Numbered from the stretch's first letter, positions 7,326 through 15,903 are shown. The stretch: DNA of 64,000 bases from Darwinibacter acetoxidans_A (GCA_041936745.1 JBHGWS010000143.1:1-64000); one strand, 5' to 3'. Made by a program: numbers and translations. The notes: a model not told the origin generated them from the letters alone.

Positions 7326-7358
7326 GGGCGGTGGGAATCGTCCCCCGCCCGGCTTTTT
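7318..7358. terminator. Bidirectional terminator downstream of kbl
   Basis: A 10-bp stem with one bulge (GGGCGG 7326-7331 and GGGA 7333-7336 against TCCC 7341-7344 and CCGCCC 7345-7350) closes a 4-nt ATCG loop. On the minus strand it is followed by CTCTTTT, on the plus strand by GGCTTTTT, so it can stop transcription from kbl and from the left. Confidence 0.85.
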
Positions 7359-7403
7359 CAAGCTCATCCCATTTGGGGCCGGCAACTGCCCCTGCCACAT
7401 TTT

Positions 7404-8591
7404 TTACAGTATATCCATTTCCCGGCCCACAAGTTCAAAGATTCTTACCGCTTCGGCCAGCTGCTCTTTAGTGTGGCCCGCCGTAACCATGCAGCGGACC
7501 CGGCCGGTGCCCAGCGGTACTGTCGGGAAAACAATGCCGGAAACAAAGACACCTTTATCCAAAAGCCTTCTGCTAAATTCCATGGTCTTGGCTTCATCCC
7601 CAATAATCACCGGGGTAATGGGCGTTTGGCTGTTGCCCGTATTAAAGCCTAAAGTGCCTAATTTCTCTTTGAAATAATTGGCGTTGGCCCACAGCTTGTC
7701 CGTGTATTCCGTGCTTTCCATCAGCATCTTTAGCGCTTCAATGATCGACCCTGCAGCAGACGGCGGCAGTGTTGTGCTGAATAAAACGGGCCTGGCCCTG
7801 TGGTTTAACCACTCGTACATTGTATTGGAGCCCGCCACATAGCCGCCCACAACGCCGATGGCTTTGGAAAGGGTGCCCATCGTAAAATCAACCCTACCCT
7901 GCAGGCCGAAATGGTCCACGGTGCCCCGGCCCGATTCACCTAAAACACCGGACCCGTGCGCATCGTCTACGTAAGTCAGCGCCCCGTATTTTTCCGCCAA
8001 TTCGACAATCTCCGGCAGCGGCGCAATATCGCCGTCCATGCTAAAGACTCCGTCGGTAATGATCAGTACGTTATCGTATTTATCCCGTTCTGTCTTCAGA
8101 ACATCTTCCAGGTGATTAGGGTCCGCGTGCTTGTAGATCTTGCGGTCAGCCCTGCTTAACCTGACGCCGTCAATAATGGAAGCGTGGTTGAGCTCATCGG
8201 ATAAAATTAAGTCACCCCGCTCCGTAATTGCTTGGATGGTGCCCATATTGCAGTTAAAGCCGGACTGGTAGATAAAGGCGGCTTCTTCCCGCTTAAATTC
8301 GGCCAACAGCTCTTCTAATTCTTCGTGGATCGCCATATTGCCCACGATGGTCCGAACAGCCCCGGCTCCCGCTCCGTACTTTTCGATCGCCGCGATTGCA
8401 GCATTTTTTAAGCGGGGATGGTTGGCGAAAGCGAGATAGTTGTTAGAAGACAGGTTGATGACCTTTTTCCCGTTTAAAACTGCCGTCGCATCATTGCCGC
8501 CTTCCAAAACAGGCAGCCGGCGGTAGACTCCTTCTTTTTTCAACTCTTCAATTTTTTCTCGGAGAAATTTTAATTCGTGCACATTTCCCAC
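7404..8591 (-). CDS. kbl: Glycine C-acetyltransferase (2-amino-3-ketobutyrate CoA ligase)
   Basis: A 395-residue PLP enzyme of the alpha-oxoamine synthase family that cleaves 2-amino-3-ketobutyrate with CoA to glycine and acetyl-CoA, completing threonine breakdown after Tdh. The PLP-binding lysine is in TLSKAIG (K243), the cofactor-ring aspartate in VDDAHG (D209), and the SDELNHASIIDG segment is typical of this family. The length is that of Kbl. The GTG start follows GGGAGG with 8 nt spacing. It lies 33 nt after rdgB, so it may end the cell-wall/rph operon. It is separated from tdh, unlike the common tdh-kbl pair. Confidence 0.92.
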   Translation of the reverse strand: MGNVHELKFLREKIEELKKEGVYRRLPVLEGGNDATAVLNGKKVINLSSNNYLAFANHPRLKNAAIAAIEKYGAGAGAVRTIVGNMAIHEELEELLAEFKREEAAFIYQSGFNCNMGTIQAITERGDLILSDELNHASIIDGVRLSRADRKIYKHADPNHLEDVLKTERDKYDNVLIITDGVFSMDGDIAPLPEIVELAEKYGALTYVDDAHGSGVLGESGRGTVDHFGLQGRVDFTMGTLSKAIGVVGGYVAGSNTMYEWLNHRARPVLFSTTLPPSAAGSIIEALKMLMESTEYTDKLWANANYFKEKLGTLGFNTGNSQTPITPVIIGDEAKTMEFSRRLLDKGVFVSGIVFPTVPLGTGRVRCMVTAGHTKEQLAEAVRIFELVGREMDIL

Positions 8592-8624
8592 TGCACAGAC
8601 CTCCCATTTTGATAAACTCCGTTT

Positions 8625-9224
8625 TTAAAGGTATCTCTCTAAAATCTCCACAATCTTGCGGGCCGCCAAGCCCCGATGGCCTATTTTGTTTTTAACTGCG
8701 GGCCCCAGTTCCGCAAACGTCTGCCCGTATTCCGGGATTAAAAACAAGGGATCATAACCAAAACCGCCGTCCCCCCGCGGCTCACAGGCTATCTGCCCGC
8801 GGCAGAGCCCTTCTGCGTATTTGACTTCGCCGCCGGGGAAGGCCAAAGCCATCACGCAGCGGAATTGGGCAGCCCTTTTTTCTTGGGGCAGGCCTTTTAA
8901 TTCCTCTAAGAGTTTGGCGTTGTTTTTTTGATCACTGCTCGGTTCCCCCGCGTAACGCGCCGAGTGCACGCCCGGCGCACCCTTTAAGGCAGCCACTTCC
9001 AAGCCCGAGTCATCGCCCAAAGCCATTTCCCCGGCAAAGCGGGCGATTGTCAAAGCCTTTTTCTTGGCGTTTTCCCGAAAAGTAGCCCCGTCTTCGATAA
9101 TAGGGGGGTAACTGCCCAGATCATTTAACGATACGACCTGCAGGTTTAAAGCTTTGGTCAGCGCCTTGATCTCCTCTATTTTATGTTCGTTATGAGATGC
9201 AACCAATAAGCGCCGGGGTTTCAT
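8625..9224 (-). CDS. rdgB: XTP/dITP diphosphatase (RdgB/HAM1)
   Basis: A 199-residue house-cleaning nucleotide pyrophosphatase that hydrolyses XTP, ITP and dITP to monophosphates and keeps deaminated purines out of nucleic acids. It shows the N-terminal substrate loop SHNEHKIEEI, the metal/base residues in GDDSGLEV, and the C-terminal GYDPLF and HRGLAARK motifs. Its ATG overlaps the rph stop by 4 bp. The rph-rdgB order is conserved across Firmicutes (B. subtilis rph-ysnA). Confidence 0.94.
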   Translation of the reverse strand: MKPRRLLVASHNEHKIEEIKALTKALNLQVVSLNDLGSYPPIIEDGATFRENAKKKALTIARFAGEMALGDDSGLEVAALKGAPGVHSARYAGEPSSDQKNNAKLLEELKGLPQEKRAAQFRCVMALAFPGGEVKYAEGLCRGQIACEPRGDGGFGYDPLFLIPEYGQTFAELGPAVKNKIGHRGLAARKIVEILERYL

Positions 9225-9961
9225 TGGCTGCCTCCGAATTTTGAAGTTAAATCCCCGACCAAAAGGCTTTTCTGCAGATCGATCAGTTCCAAGATGCCTT
9301 TTTCTGCCAGATCCATCAGCTTTTCCATCTCGGCGCGCCCAAACGGGCTTTCTTCCGCCGTCCCCTGTATCTCCACTATCTTCCCGCTGCCGGTCATGAC
9401 AACATTAAAATCGGCTTGAGCCCCCGCATCCTCCACATAGCACAGATCTAAAAGGGGCTGGCCTTCCACTAAACCCATGCTGATGGCCGCCAGGTAATCC
9501 TGCACCCCCGCGGCTCCTTCCACTTTTCTTAAAGCATCGGCTAAAGCGATAAAGGCCCCGGTTATGGCGGCGGTACGAGTGCCCCCGTCGGCTTGAATAA
9601 CATCGCAGTCGATCCAAATAGTCCGTTCTCCCAAAGATTTTAAATCGACTACCGACCGCAGGGAACGGCCGATCAGGCGCTGGATCTCGTGCGTACGCCC
9701 GCCAACCCTGCCTCGGGAGGCTTCTCTTTGGTTTCTCTTTTCCGTGGCCCGGGGCAGCATGGAATACTCGGCTGTAATCCAGCCAACACCCTGGCCCCGG
9801 AGGAAAAAAGGCACTTTAGGTTCAACGCTGGCGGTACAGATCACCTTGGTGTTGCCCACCTCAATCAAAGCGGAACCTTCAGCATGCATAATGTAATCGC
9901 GAGTTATCTGCACCGGCCGCATTTCATCGGCTCGGCGCCCGTCAACTCTTTTGTAACCCAT
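9221..9961 (-). CDS. rph: Ribonuclease PH
   Basis: A 246-residue phosphorolytic 3'-5' exoribonuclease that trims tRNA 3' ends. Family marks include RADEMRPVQ near the start, GWITAEYSMLPRAT, the phosphate-site region RGRVGGRTHEIQRLIGRSLR, and DCDVIQADGGTRTAAI. The start overlaps the stop of the fumarase-like gene as TAATG, and its end overlaps rdgB, so expression is coupled across three genes. Confidence 0.95.
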   Translation of the reverse strand: MGYKRVDGRRADEMRPVQITRDYIMHAEGSALIEVGNTKVICTASVEPKVPFFLRGQGVGWITAEYSMLPRATEKRNQREASRGRVGGRTHEIQRLIGRSLRSVVDLKSLGERTIWIDCDVIQADGGTRTAAITGAFIALADALRKVEGAAGVQDYLAAISMGLVEGQPLLDLCYVEDAGAQADFNVVMTGSGKIVEIQGTAEESPFGRAEMEKLMDLAEKGILELIDLQKSLLVGDLTSKFGGSQ

Positions 9962-10521
9962 TAATTTGCCTCCTTCAAGCCCGCATCCCGATATTTCTCG
10001 GCTCCCTGCTTAAAAAGGTCGTTACCTCGGCTGTCAACTGCCACAATGGCTGGAAAACGCTCTACAACCATGCGGTGGACGGCTTCCGCGCCCAATTCCG
10101 GGTAGGCGACGACTTCCACTTCTTTAATCCGCTGAGCGATTAAAGCGGCTGCGCCGCCCACTGCCGCGAAGTAGACTGCGCCGTGTTTTTTCATGGCTTC
10201 AATTACTTCCGGGCTGCGGCCCCCTTTGCCGATCATCCCTTTTAAGCCTTTCTCCAAAAGCGGGATAGTCAAACCGTCCATGCGCATGGCCGTTGTGGGC
10301 CCGGCGGAACCGATCGGTTCGCCCGGCTTGGCCGGGCAGGGGCCGACGTAATAAATTACGGCTCCTTCCAAGGAAAAAGGCAGGGGCTTCCCTTCTTTAA
10401 TCAACTGGACTAAACGCTGATGTGCAGCATCGCGGGCCGTGTAAACAACGCCGTTGATTTCAACTTCATCGCCGACCTTGAGCTTTTCGGCATTCTTTAG
10501 TGGGGTTGTTAATGTTAACAT
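9961..10521 (-). CDS. Class I fumarate/tartrate hydratase beta subunit
   Basis: About 186 residues, matching the C-terminal (beta) subunit of the Fe-S-dependent fumarase/L-tartrate dehydratase family, which hydrates fumarate to malate or dehydrates tartrate. Recognisable segments are GPCPAKPGEPIGSAGPTTAMRMDG, MIGKGGRSPEVIEAM and the VDSRGNDLF end. The [4Fe-4S] alpha subunit that normally precedes it is absent here; the upstream gene is murD. I chose the ATG at 10521 (GGAGG 7 nt before) rather than the TTG just upstream. It either pairs with an alpha subunit encoded elsewhere or has another role. Confidence 0.85.
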   Translation of the reverse strand: MLTLTTPLKNAEKLKVGDEVEINGVVYTARDAAHQRLVQLIKEGKPLPFSLEGAVIYYVGPCPAKPGEPIGSAGPTTAMRMDGLTIPLLEKGLKGMIGKGGRSPEVIEAMKKHGAVYFAAVGGAAALIAQRIKEVEVVAYPELGAEAVHRMVVERFPAIVAVDSRGNDLFKQGAEKYRDAGLKEAN

Positions 10522-10536
10522 CAAATCGCCTCCGGT

Positions 10537-11898
10537 TCATGATTTATTTAAGTTTTCAACAAGTGTTCGGAAATGGGCGCCGCGGGCCGCAAAACTCTCG
10601 TATTGATCGTAGCTGGCACAGGCCGGTGATAAAAGTACCACATCACCGGGCAGAGCCTCTTTGGCCGCAAGTTTAACGGCCCTGTCTAAAGTCTCTGCCA
10701 TCACCAGGGGGAAAGCCCCGTATTTTTCCACCGCTTTTTTTATTTGCGGCGCGGTATACCCGATCAAAAGTAACTTCTTCACCCGGCAGTGGATCGCCTT
10801 TCCCAACTCATCAAAAGAAAGTTTTTTATCCGATCCGCCCGCAATCAAGATGATGGGGGCCTGCAGCGAACGGAGAGCCGTGATTGTCCTTTGGGGGGTA
10901 GTGGCAATGGAGTCATTATAGTATTTGACGCCGTTTTTGCTGGCGATCAATTCCAGGCGGTGGGGCACCCCGGGGAAAACCCGCCCCGCTTCTCGGATTG
11001 ACTCCCAATCGGCGCCAATTAAATGGGCCATGATTGCCGCTGCCAAAAAATTAGCCGCGTTATGCGGGCCCAAGAGGCTCAATTTGGCCGCAGGCCCTAA
11101 GTCAACCGTACCGTTTTCGTCCCGGTAAAATAGATCGCCGCCTTTTAAATAGGCGCCTTTTTCAACTTCCGCTTCTAGGCTGAAGAAATAAACTCGGCCT
11201 TTGGCCTCTTTCGCCATTTGGCGGGTGATTTTATCATCGTAGTTAAAGATCGCAAAATCTCCCGGGCTTTGGTGGCGGTAGATTTCACGCTTGGCCTCGA
11301 TATAATTTGCCATGTTTTGGTGGACATCCAGGTGGTTCTCACTAATATTAGTAAGAAGGGCCCCGTGGGGGCTGCTGCCCAACCGCTCCAATTGAAAACT
11401 GGAAAGCTCCAGCACAACCGAATCTCCCGGCCCCGCCTTTTCTATCTCCGTAATCAGCGGTGTGCCGATATTGCCGCCTAAAAAAGGCGCCAATGCCGCC
11501 TGCCGCAGCATTTCGCCGATTAAAGCCGTGACAGTTGTCTTGCCGCTGCTGCCGGTTATGGCGTAAATTGGCGCTTCACTGTAGCGGAAAACGAGAGCAA
11601 TTTCGCTTAAAAAATCTAATCCCTTTAACTCAGGCAGATGTTTGGGAATACCCGGAGTTAGAAAAACAGCGTCATAGCCTGTCAAGCCGCGCAAATAGCC
11701 GGGCCCCAGAATTAGTTCAACTCCCAGAGCCCGCAGTTTTTGCACCTGATCTTTCAATTCAGCAGCTGTTTTTTGATCCCTGCCGAACACTTGTGCACCC
11801 TTGTTTTGTAAAAACTCAATCAGGGCCATATTGCTGACCCCTAAGCCCACGACTGCAACTTTTTTCCCCTGCCACTCCTCATATATTTCTTTTCGCAT
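10537..11898 (-). CDS. murD: UDP-N-acetylmuramoyl-L-alanine--D-glutamate ligase
   Basis: A 453-residue Mur ligase that adds D-glutamate to UDP-MurNAc-L-Ala using ATP in the cytosol. It has the N-terminal UDP-binding Rossmann start (VAVVGLGVSN), the ATP loop TGSSGKTTVT, SENHLDVH, the YNDSIATTP segment and the MurD-type C-terminal LSPACASYDQYESFAARG. The longer open frame extends into murI; the ATG at 11898 is preferred because it overlaps the murI stop as TAATG and gives normal family length. MurI, just upstream, makes its D-Glu substrate. Confidence 0.93.
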   Translation of the reverse strand: MRKEIYEEWQGKKVAVVGLGVSNMALIEFLQNKGAQVFGRDQKTAAELKDQVQKLRALGVELILGPGYLRGLTGYDAVFLTPGIPKHLPELKGLDFLSEIALVFRYSEAPIYAITGSSGKTTVTALIGEMLRQAALAPFLGGNIGTPLITEIEKAGPGDSVVLELSSFQLERLGSSPHGALLTNISENHLDVHQNMANYIEAKREIYRHQSPGDFAIFNYDDKITRQMAKEAKGRVYFFSLEAEVEKGAYLKGGDLFYRDENGTVDLGPAAKLSLLGPHNAANFLAAAIMAHLIGADWESIREAGRVFPGVPHRLELIASKNGVKYYNDSIATTPQRTITALRSLQAPIILIAGGSDKKLSFDELGKAIHCRVKKLLLIGYTAPQIKKAVEKYGAFPLVMAETLDRAVKLAAKEALPGDVVLLSPACASYDQYESFAARGAHFRTLVENLNKS

Positions 11899-12683
11899 TA
11901 TGCTTTCACTCCCGGCATTCGGTGCAGTTTCACTGGGGGGATCTCCCCGCCCAAAAGTTTTTCCGCCGTAGATTGGAATTTGGCGGGCTCCGCACTTACC
12001 CAAAATTCGCTGCTGCCCGCGGCCTGCAGCGAATTAAAGCTGCAGAACCGCTCTTTTACTTCCAAGGCCAAAGCCAAAGCGGGATCCACAATCTTAACAT
12101 TACCGGCCAGGCGGGCAATTGCTTTGCTTAAAAAAGGGTAGTGCGTGCAGCCTAAAAGCAAGGTATCTATGCCCGCGGCAAGTAAAGGGGCTAAATAAAG
12201 TGCCAGGGCTTCTTCGACCTCCTGCCCTTCGATCAGGCCTTCTTCCACTAAAGGCACCAGCTTGGCGGCGCTGACAGCCGTAATTGACCAATCGGGGCGC
12301 AGCTTTTTCAGGCGCTGTTGGTACACGCCGCTTTTCACCGTTGCCGTAGTGGCCAAAAGGCCCACCCGGCCCCGGGCCGCGGGCAGAGTGGCCCGCAAGC
12401 CCGCCTCGATTATACCAATGACGGGTAGAGGCGCTTGATCCTGTACGGCGGGTAAAACGACTGCGCTCGAGGTGTTGCAGGCCATTACTACCGCCTGCAC
12501 TTGTTTCTTCTCGAAAAAGCGATAAATCTGCCAAAAATAACTCTGCAGTTGGGCGGGGCTTTTTTCGCCGTAGGGCATGTGGGCGGTATCGCCGAAATAA
12601 ATTAGTTTGGCGTTGACTACGCCCCGCAGCTTACGCCAAACTGACAGCCCTCCCAAGCCTGAATCATATATTCCTATTATCAA
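11898..12683 (-). CDS. murI: Glutamate racemase
   Basis: A 261-residue cofactor-independent racemase converting L- to D-glutamate for peptidoglycan. The two catalytic cysteines are visible in VMACNTSSAV and LLGCTHYPF, and the N-terminal aspartate in IYDSGLGG. The open frame extends further upstream, overlapping gerM, but a TTG at 12683 with GGGAGG 7 nt before it gives the family-typical N-terminus (MIIGIYDSG), so that start is used. It is translationally coupled to murD. Confidence 0.93.
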   Translation of the reverse strand: MIIGIYDSGLGGLSVWRKLRGVVNAKLIYFGDTAHMPYGEKSPAQLQSYFWQIYRFFEKKQVQAVVMACNTSSAVVLPAVQDQAPLPVIGIIEAGLRATLPAARGRVGLLATTATVKSGVYQQRLKKLRPDWSITAVSAAKLVPLVEEGLIEGQEVEEALALYLAPLLAAGIDTLLLGCTHYPFLSKAIARLAGNVKIVDPALALALEVKERFCSFNSLQAAGSSEFWVSAEPAKFQSTAEKLLGGEIPPVKLHRMPGVKA

Positions 12684-12702
12684 TATTATTCCTCCCGCAA
12701 GG

Positions 12703-13233
12703 CTAGATTGGAAAACTGCCCAACAGAGTATAATCTTTTTTAAGCGGTTTGCCGATAAAAAGATGGCCCACCAAAGTTGCGACCCGCTCGCCTTCAACTA
12801 AAATTTGGACGTCTTCGATCCCCGCCACCCCTACTAAGGTATTCACTATGCCATAAACTGTCATCATTTCGCCCCGGCTGCCGCCCGGGTGGGCGGAAAT
12901 TAAATGATGGCTGAAATTAACCACAAGCAGGCTGTCTTCCAGTGCGTAATCCAAAAGCTCCACACCCTCAGGCAGCACAGGAGCCAAACCGGGCTCTGTA
13001 GGGCCTTTAATCAATGCCCAAATCAGATCCTCAATACTGCCGCTCGTTTTGCGAAATTCCGGCAGTAGCCACTTCGCATCGGCAGAGGAAAAATAAATAG
13101 GGGTAAGAGGTAAATCCTCATCGATAAAAGCCGGCGAAAGGGCCTTTTCTTGGTAAGTCAGCCAGGCCATGCGCCCTAAAAGCAGCAGTGCCAAGAGAGT
13201 TAAGCACAAAGCAATCCTGCGCTCCCAAATCAT
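12703..13233 (-). CDS. GerMN-domain protein, GerM-like
   Basis: A 176-residue protein with one N-terminal membrane segment (about residues 8-24) and an extracytoplasmic GerMN domain: VYFSS-type start (IYFSSADAKWLLPE), ALIKGPTEPGLAPVLPEGVELL and VNTLVGVAGIEDVQILVEG. GerM in B. subtilis is a sporulation protein at the engulfment interface. Clostridial order gerM-rph-rdgB supports the call. Its start overlaps the amidase stop by 4 bp (ATGA), suggesting co-production with the wall hydrolase. Confidence 0.88.
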   Translation of the reverse strand: MIWERRIALCLTLLALLLLGRMAWLTYQEKALSPAFIDEDLPLTPIYFSSADAKWLLPEFRKTSGSIEDLIWALIKGPTEPGLAPVLPEGVELLDYALEDSLLVVNFSHHLISAHPGGSRGEMMTVYGIVNTLVGVAGIEDVQILVEGERVATLVGHLFIGKPLKKDYTLLGSFPI

Positions 13234-14987
13234 TGCCCCAGACCCCCTGCTTCTTTGATTTCGTCAAAGAACCGCACAACCCCGTGGAAAATACCTTCTG
13301 CCGCAGCCCGCTGGAAACCCTCAGCTTTCAGCAGAATTTCCTCCTCGGGGTGATCGAGGAAACCAACTTCCACCAATATCGCGGGTATGGTAGAGCCGTT
13401 GAAAACAGCAAGATCATCGCGTGGCCAAATCCGCCTGTCAATCAGGGTGATAGCTTTGACTAACTCATCCTGCACACTGCGGGCCAAGAGTTGGGAAATT
13501 TGGTCCCCCGCTCTATATAATGTCTCGGTACCGCGAGCCGTACCCCTCTTAATGTGCGAATTGGTATGTACTGAAACATAAATATCCGCCTGTGCCGCGA
13601 TTGCCAACTCGGGTCTTTCAAAAATGGAAACGTAAACATCTTTTTCCCTGGTGTAGACCACCTGCGCCCCCGCCTTCTGTAGAAGTTCACCTAAAAATTT
13701 GCTGACCGCCAAAGCTATATCTTTTTCGAAAGTGCCGTCATGGCCGATGGCCCCCGGATCAGAACCGCCGTGGCCCGGATCGACGGCGATCACCAAGCCC
13801 GCCAACTCCCCTGTGCCGGCCGCCGCCTTTTTCACAGGTTCGACAGCCTTCTGTTCTTCCGCCGGCTCCAATTCAGCTAAAAAAGCCTCTGCTTCCGCGG
13901 CGCTTCCCGCAAATAAGGGAAGCATAAAGCGGCTGCCCTCCGCCTGCAGGGCCAAGGGGGCAACGGGTTTTAACAGATCGAGCACAATCCTGGTTGTCGA
14001 AGGCAGATGCTGGCTGGCCCTGAGGCGGGCAATGCGGTCGTGCTCAACTGGGATATTTCTGGCAGAGCCGATGAGCGTTGTATTCTGCAGATCAATTACC
14101 AAACGATCCGGATCTTCCAGATAGACCAGGCGAAATTCCGGCTCCGCCGAGATTTCCAGCCACAAACCGGCTAACCCGTCCGCAATTTCCAGGCCTAAAT
14201 CGGCCAGCAGGTAATTAAATTCAACTTCCAAACCGCCCTCAGGCCAGGGGCTGATCCGGTAGCCCGTCGAAGCATTTAAATCAAAAACCAGCCGCATGGT
14301 CTGCTCATCGAAAGGGCTGCTCCTTATTTTCTCAACGATGACATCATCCACTGCCACAGCAGGCAGCGCCTCACCGCCCACCCCGAATAAATCGAGCACT
14401 AAGCGGTCCGGGTTCACCAATAAATTTGTCTGGTACCCCGTGTATGATTCCAAATCAATAAAAACCCGGGAGCGGGGCCCGCCCATGTAAATTATTTCTT
14501 TTAAATTTCTTTCCGCCGCCGCGGCTTCCGCATCTTTCTGGGGAGTTTTTCCCGGTTTTTCCCTCGGCCCGAAACCCTCCAGCCTCAGCGCCATTAATTC
14601 CTGCACAAAAACAAGGTCCAAACCCCGCCGGTCCGCAATAAAACGCAGGGGTACAATTACCCCGCCTTCAACCTCCCGAGGTGCCACATCCAGTTTATAG
14701 GTTTTTTCACCTACCTGTGAACTTTCCTCGCCGAGCTGCATAATAATGGTTTGATCGGGAAACGTCACGGAGATCTTTCCATCATCTTTGGAAACAGCTA
14801 GTTCCGCACCTAAATATTCGGACAAAACTTCCAAGGGGATCATAATGTTGCCGTTAATCATGACTAAAGGCTGCTGCAGCAACACCTCCTCGTCTTCGAC
14901 ATAAAGTTTAAAAGAAGCGTTGGAGAAGCCTTGCCAAAAAAATAAGATTAAAATTAGACCGCTGATTATCCGGGCAGCTCTCTTCAT
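13230..14987 (-). CDS. N-acetylmuramoyl-L-alanine amidase with CuAO-N-like and AMIN domains
   Basis: A 585-residue exported wall amidase. After a signal peptide (residues 1 to about 25) comes a copper-amine-oxidase-N-like domain (about 25-145; IPLEVLSEYLGAE, VPLRFIADRRG), then two AMIN-like beta domains (about 165-258 and 280-365; LVLDLFG, LVIDLQN), a linker, and Amidase_3 (about 400-580). Zinc and catalytic residues are in DPGHGGSDPG, the FEKDIA glutamate, SVHTNSH and VEVGFLDHPEE. It cuts the MurNAc-L-Ala bond. It heads the minus-strand operon with gerM, murI and murD. Confidence 0.9.
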   Translation of the reverse strand: MKRAARIISGLILILFFWQGFSNASFKLYVEDEEVLLQQPLVMINGNIMIPLEVLSEYLGAELAVSKDDGKISVTFPDQTIIMQLGEESSQVGEKTYKLDVAPREVEGGVIVPLRFIADRRGLDLVFVQELMALRLEGFGPREKPGKTPQKDAEAAAAERNLKEIIYMGGPRSRVFIDLESYTGYQTNLLVNPDRLVLDLFGVGGEALPAVAVDDVIVEKIRSSPFDEQTMRLVFDLNASTGYRISPWPEGGLEVEFNYLLADLGLEIADGLAGLWLEISAEPEFRLVYLEDPDRLVIDLQNTTLIGSARNIPVEHDRIARLRASQHLPSTTRIVLDLLKPVAPLALQAEGSRFMLPLFAGSAAEAEAFLAELEPAEEQKAVEPVKKAAAGTGELAGLVIAVDPGHGGSDPGAIGHDGTFEKDIALAVSKFLGELLQKAGAQVVYTREKDVYVSIFERPELAIAAQADIYVSVHTNSHIKRGTARGTETLYRAGDQISQLLARSVQDELVKAITLIDRRIWPRDDLAVFNGSTIPAILVEVGFLDHPEEEILLKAEGFQRAAAEGIFHGVVRFFDEIKEAGGLGQ

Positions 14988-15064
14988 TCTTTTACCTCCA
15001 CTAGGTGATATTACCTCAATTTCGCTTTCAAGTGGTGTAATCCTGCATCAAGGAGGAATCCTCT

Positions 15065-15895
15065 ATGCTTTCGGGCATCTGGTGGCGCCTGTGCAGAGTT
15101 GGCATAATAATACTGCTGATCTATTTAACGGCAGCCTACGCCTGCCTTATCACCATTATTATTCGTAAAGAGGTGCGGATTCTCGACGCTGCCAAAGTTA
15201 TTTCCGCTCTCAGCACCGGCAATAAAGTTGATCCCGCTTTGGGAGTTTTGGAGGCCCAGGTTCGCAGCGTCTTTGGGGATCCCATCCCCCATGCGGTAAT
15301 TTTATTGGCGGATCGGCTGGTACAAGCGGACAATACCGGTAACTTTCGAATAATAAATATTAAGCCCGGCACCTATACGCTGGAGATTTTAGCCGGCGAT
15401 TATGAGAAATACGCAAGGGAAATTAAAATCGAGGCGGGGGTGAACAGCCCGCCCATAAAATACGACTTGGGGTTATGGCCGCAGGATTTTTTAGTTGACT
15501 TTCATATTTTCTACAAAGATGCGGGTGAGGTCTTAGGGATCGCCGGCTTTGCCAACGGCGCAGAAGAGCCGATTTTTATCGAGCGGGCCACGATTTTAGA
15601 TCCGAGCGGTAAAGTAATAACGGATATTTTACACGATAACGACGGCTTCGCCTATTATGCCGATCTCTCCAGCCGCCTGGAGATTGTAAACGAACCGCAA
15701 AAGGCATTGAAGTGGCCGCCCCGCATGTGGCAGAGCGGCGAGTTTGCCCCGCTCGCGGGCAATTTTCCCCCGGGCCCATACAGCCTGGAGGTACACTACG
15801 CCTTTGCCACGGGGCATAAGCTGGGCCAATACAGAGTGCTTGTGATCACCGATCACCTGGATTGGGACAGCAACTGGAACCCCCACCTGCCTTAA
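15065..15895 (+). CDS. Membrane-anchored protein with carboxypeptidase-regulatory-like domain
   Basis: A 276-residue protein with one N-terminal transmembrane segment (about residues 12-33) and an outside portion. Residues of about 60-130 have the beta-sandwich pattern of carboxypeptidase regulatory-like domains (VRSVFGDPIPHAVILLADR, FRIINIKPGTYTLEILAGDYEKYAREI). The remaining C-terminal 140 residues look like a second beta-rich domain (GPYSLEVHYAF). No catalytic motif is seen. A strong AGGAGG precedes the ATG. It is monocistronic, divergent from the amidase, and 58 nt before smpB. Function unknown; adhesion or scaffold at the surface is only a guess. Confidence 0.7.
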   Translation: MLSGIWWRLCRVGIIILLIYLTAAYACLITIIIRKEVRILDAAKVISALSTGNKVDPALGVLEAQVRSVFGDPIPHAVILLADRLVQADNTGNFRIINIKPGTYTLEILAGDYEKYAREIKIEAGVNSPPIKYDLGLWPQDFLVDFHIFYKDAGEVLGIAGFANGAEEPIFIERATILDPSGKVITDILHDNDGFAYYADLSSRLEIVNEPQKALKWPPRMWQSGEFAPLAGNFPPGPYSLEVHYAFATGHKLGQYRVLVITDHLDWDSNWNPHLP

Positions 15896-15903
15896 AAACC
15901 TAT

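Noticed and set aside
8592..8624. Possible glycine riboswitch before kbl
   Set aside because: Only 33 nt separate rdgB and kbl, holding just the ribosome site.
10537..12003. Longer murD beginning at 12003
   Set aside because: The extra 35 residues lie inside murI and do not resemble MurD; the TAATG-coupled ATG at 11898 is preferred.
11898..12797. Longer murI beginning at 12797
   Set aside because: It would overlap gerM by almost 100 bp and adds a non-family N-terminus; a TTG at 12683 with a GGGAGG site fits MurI better.
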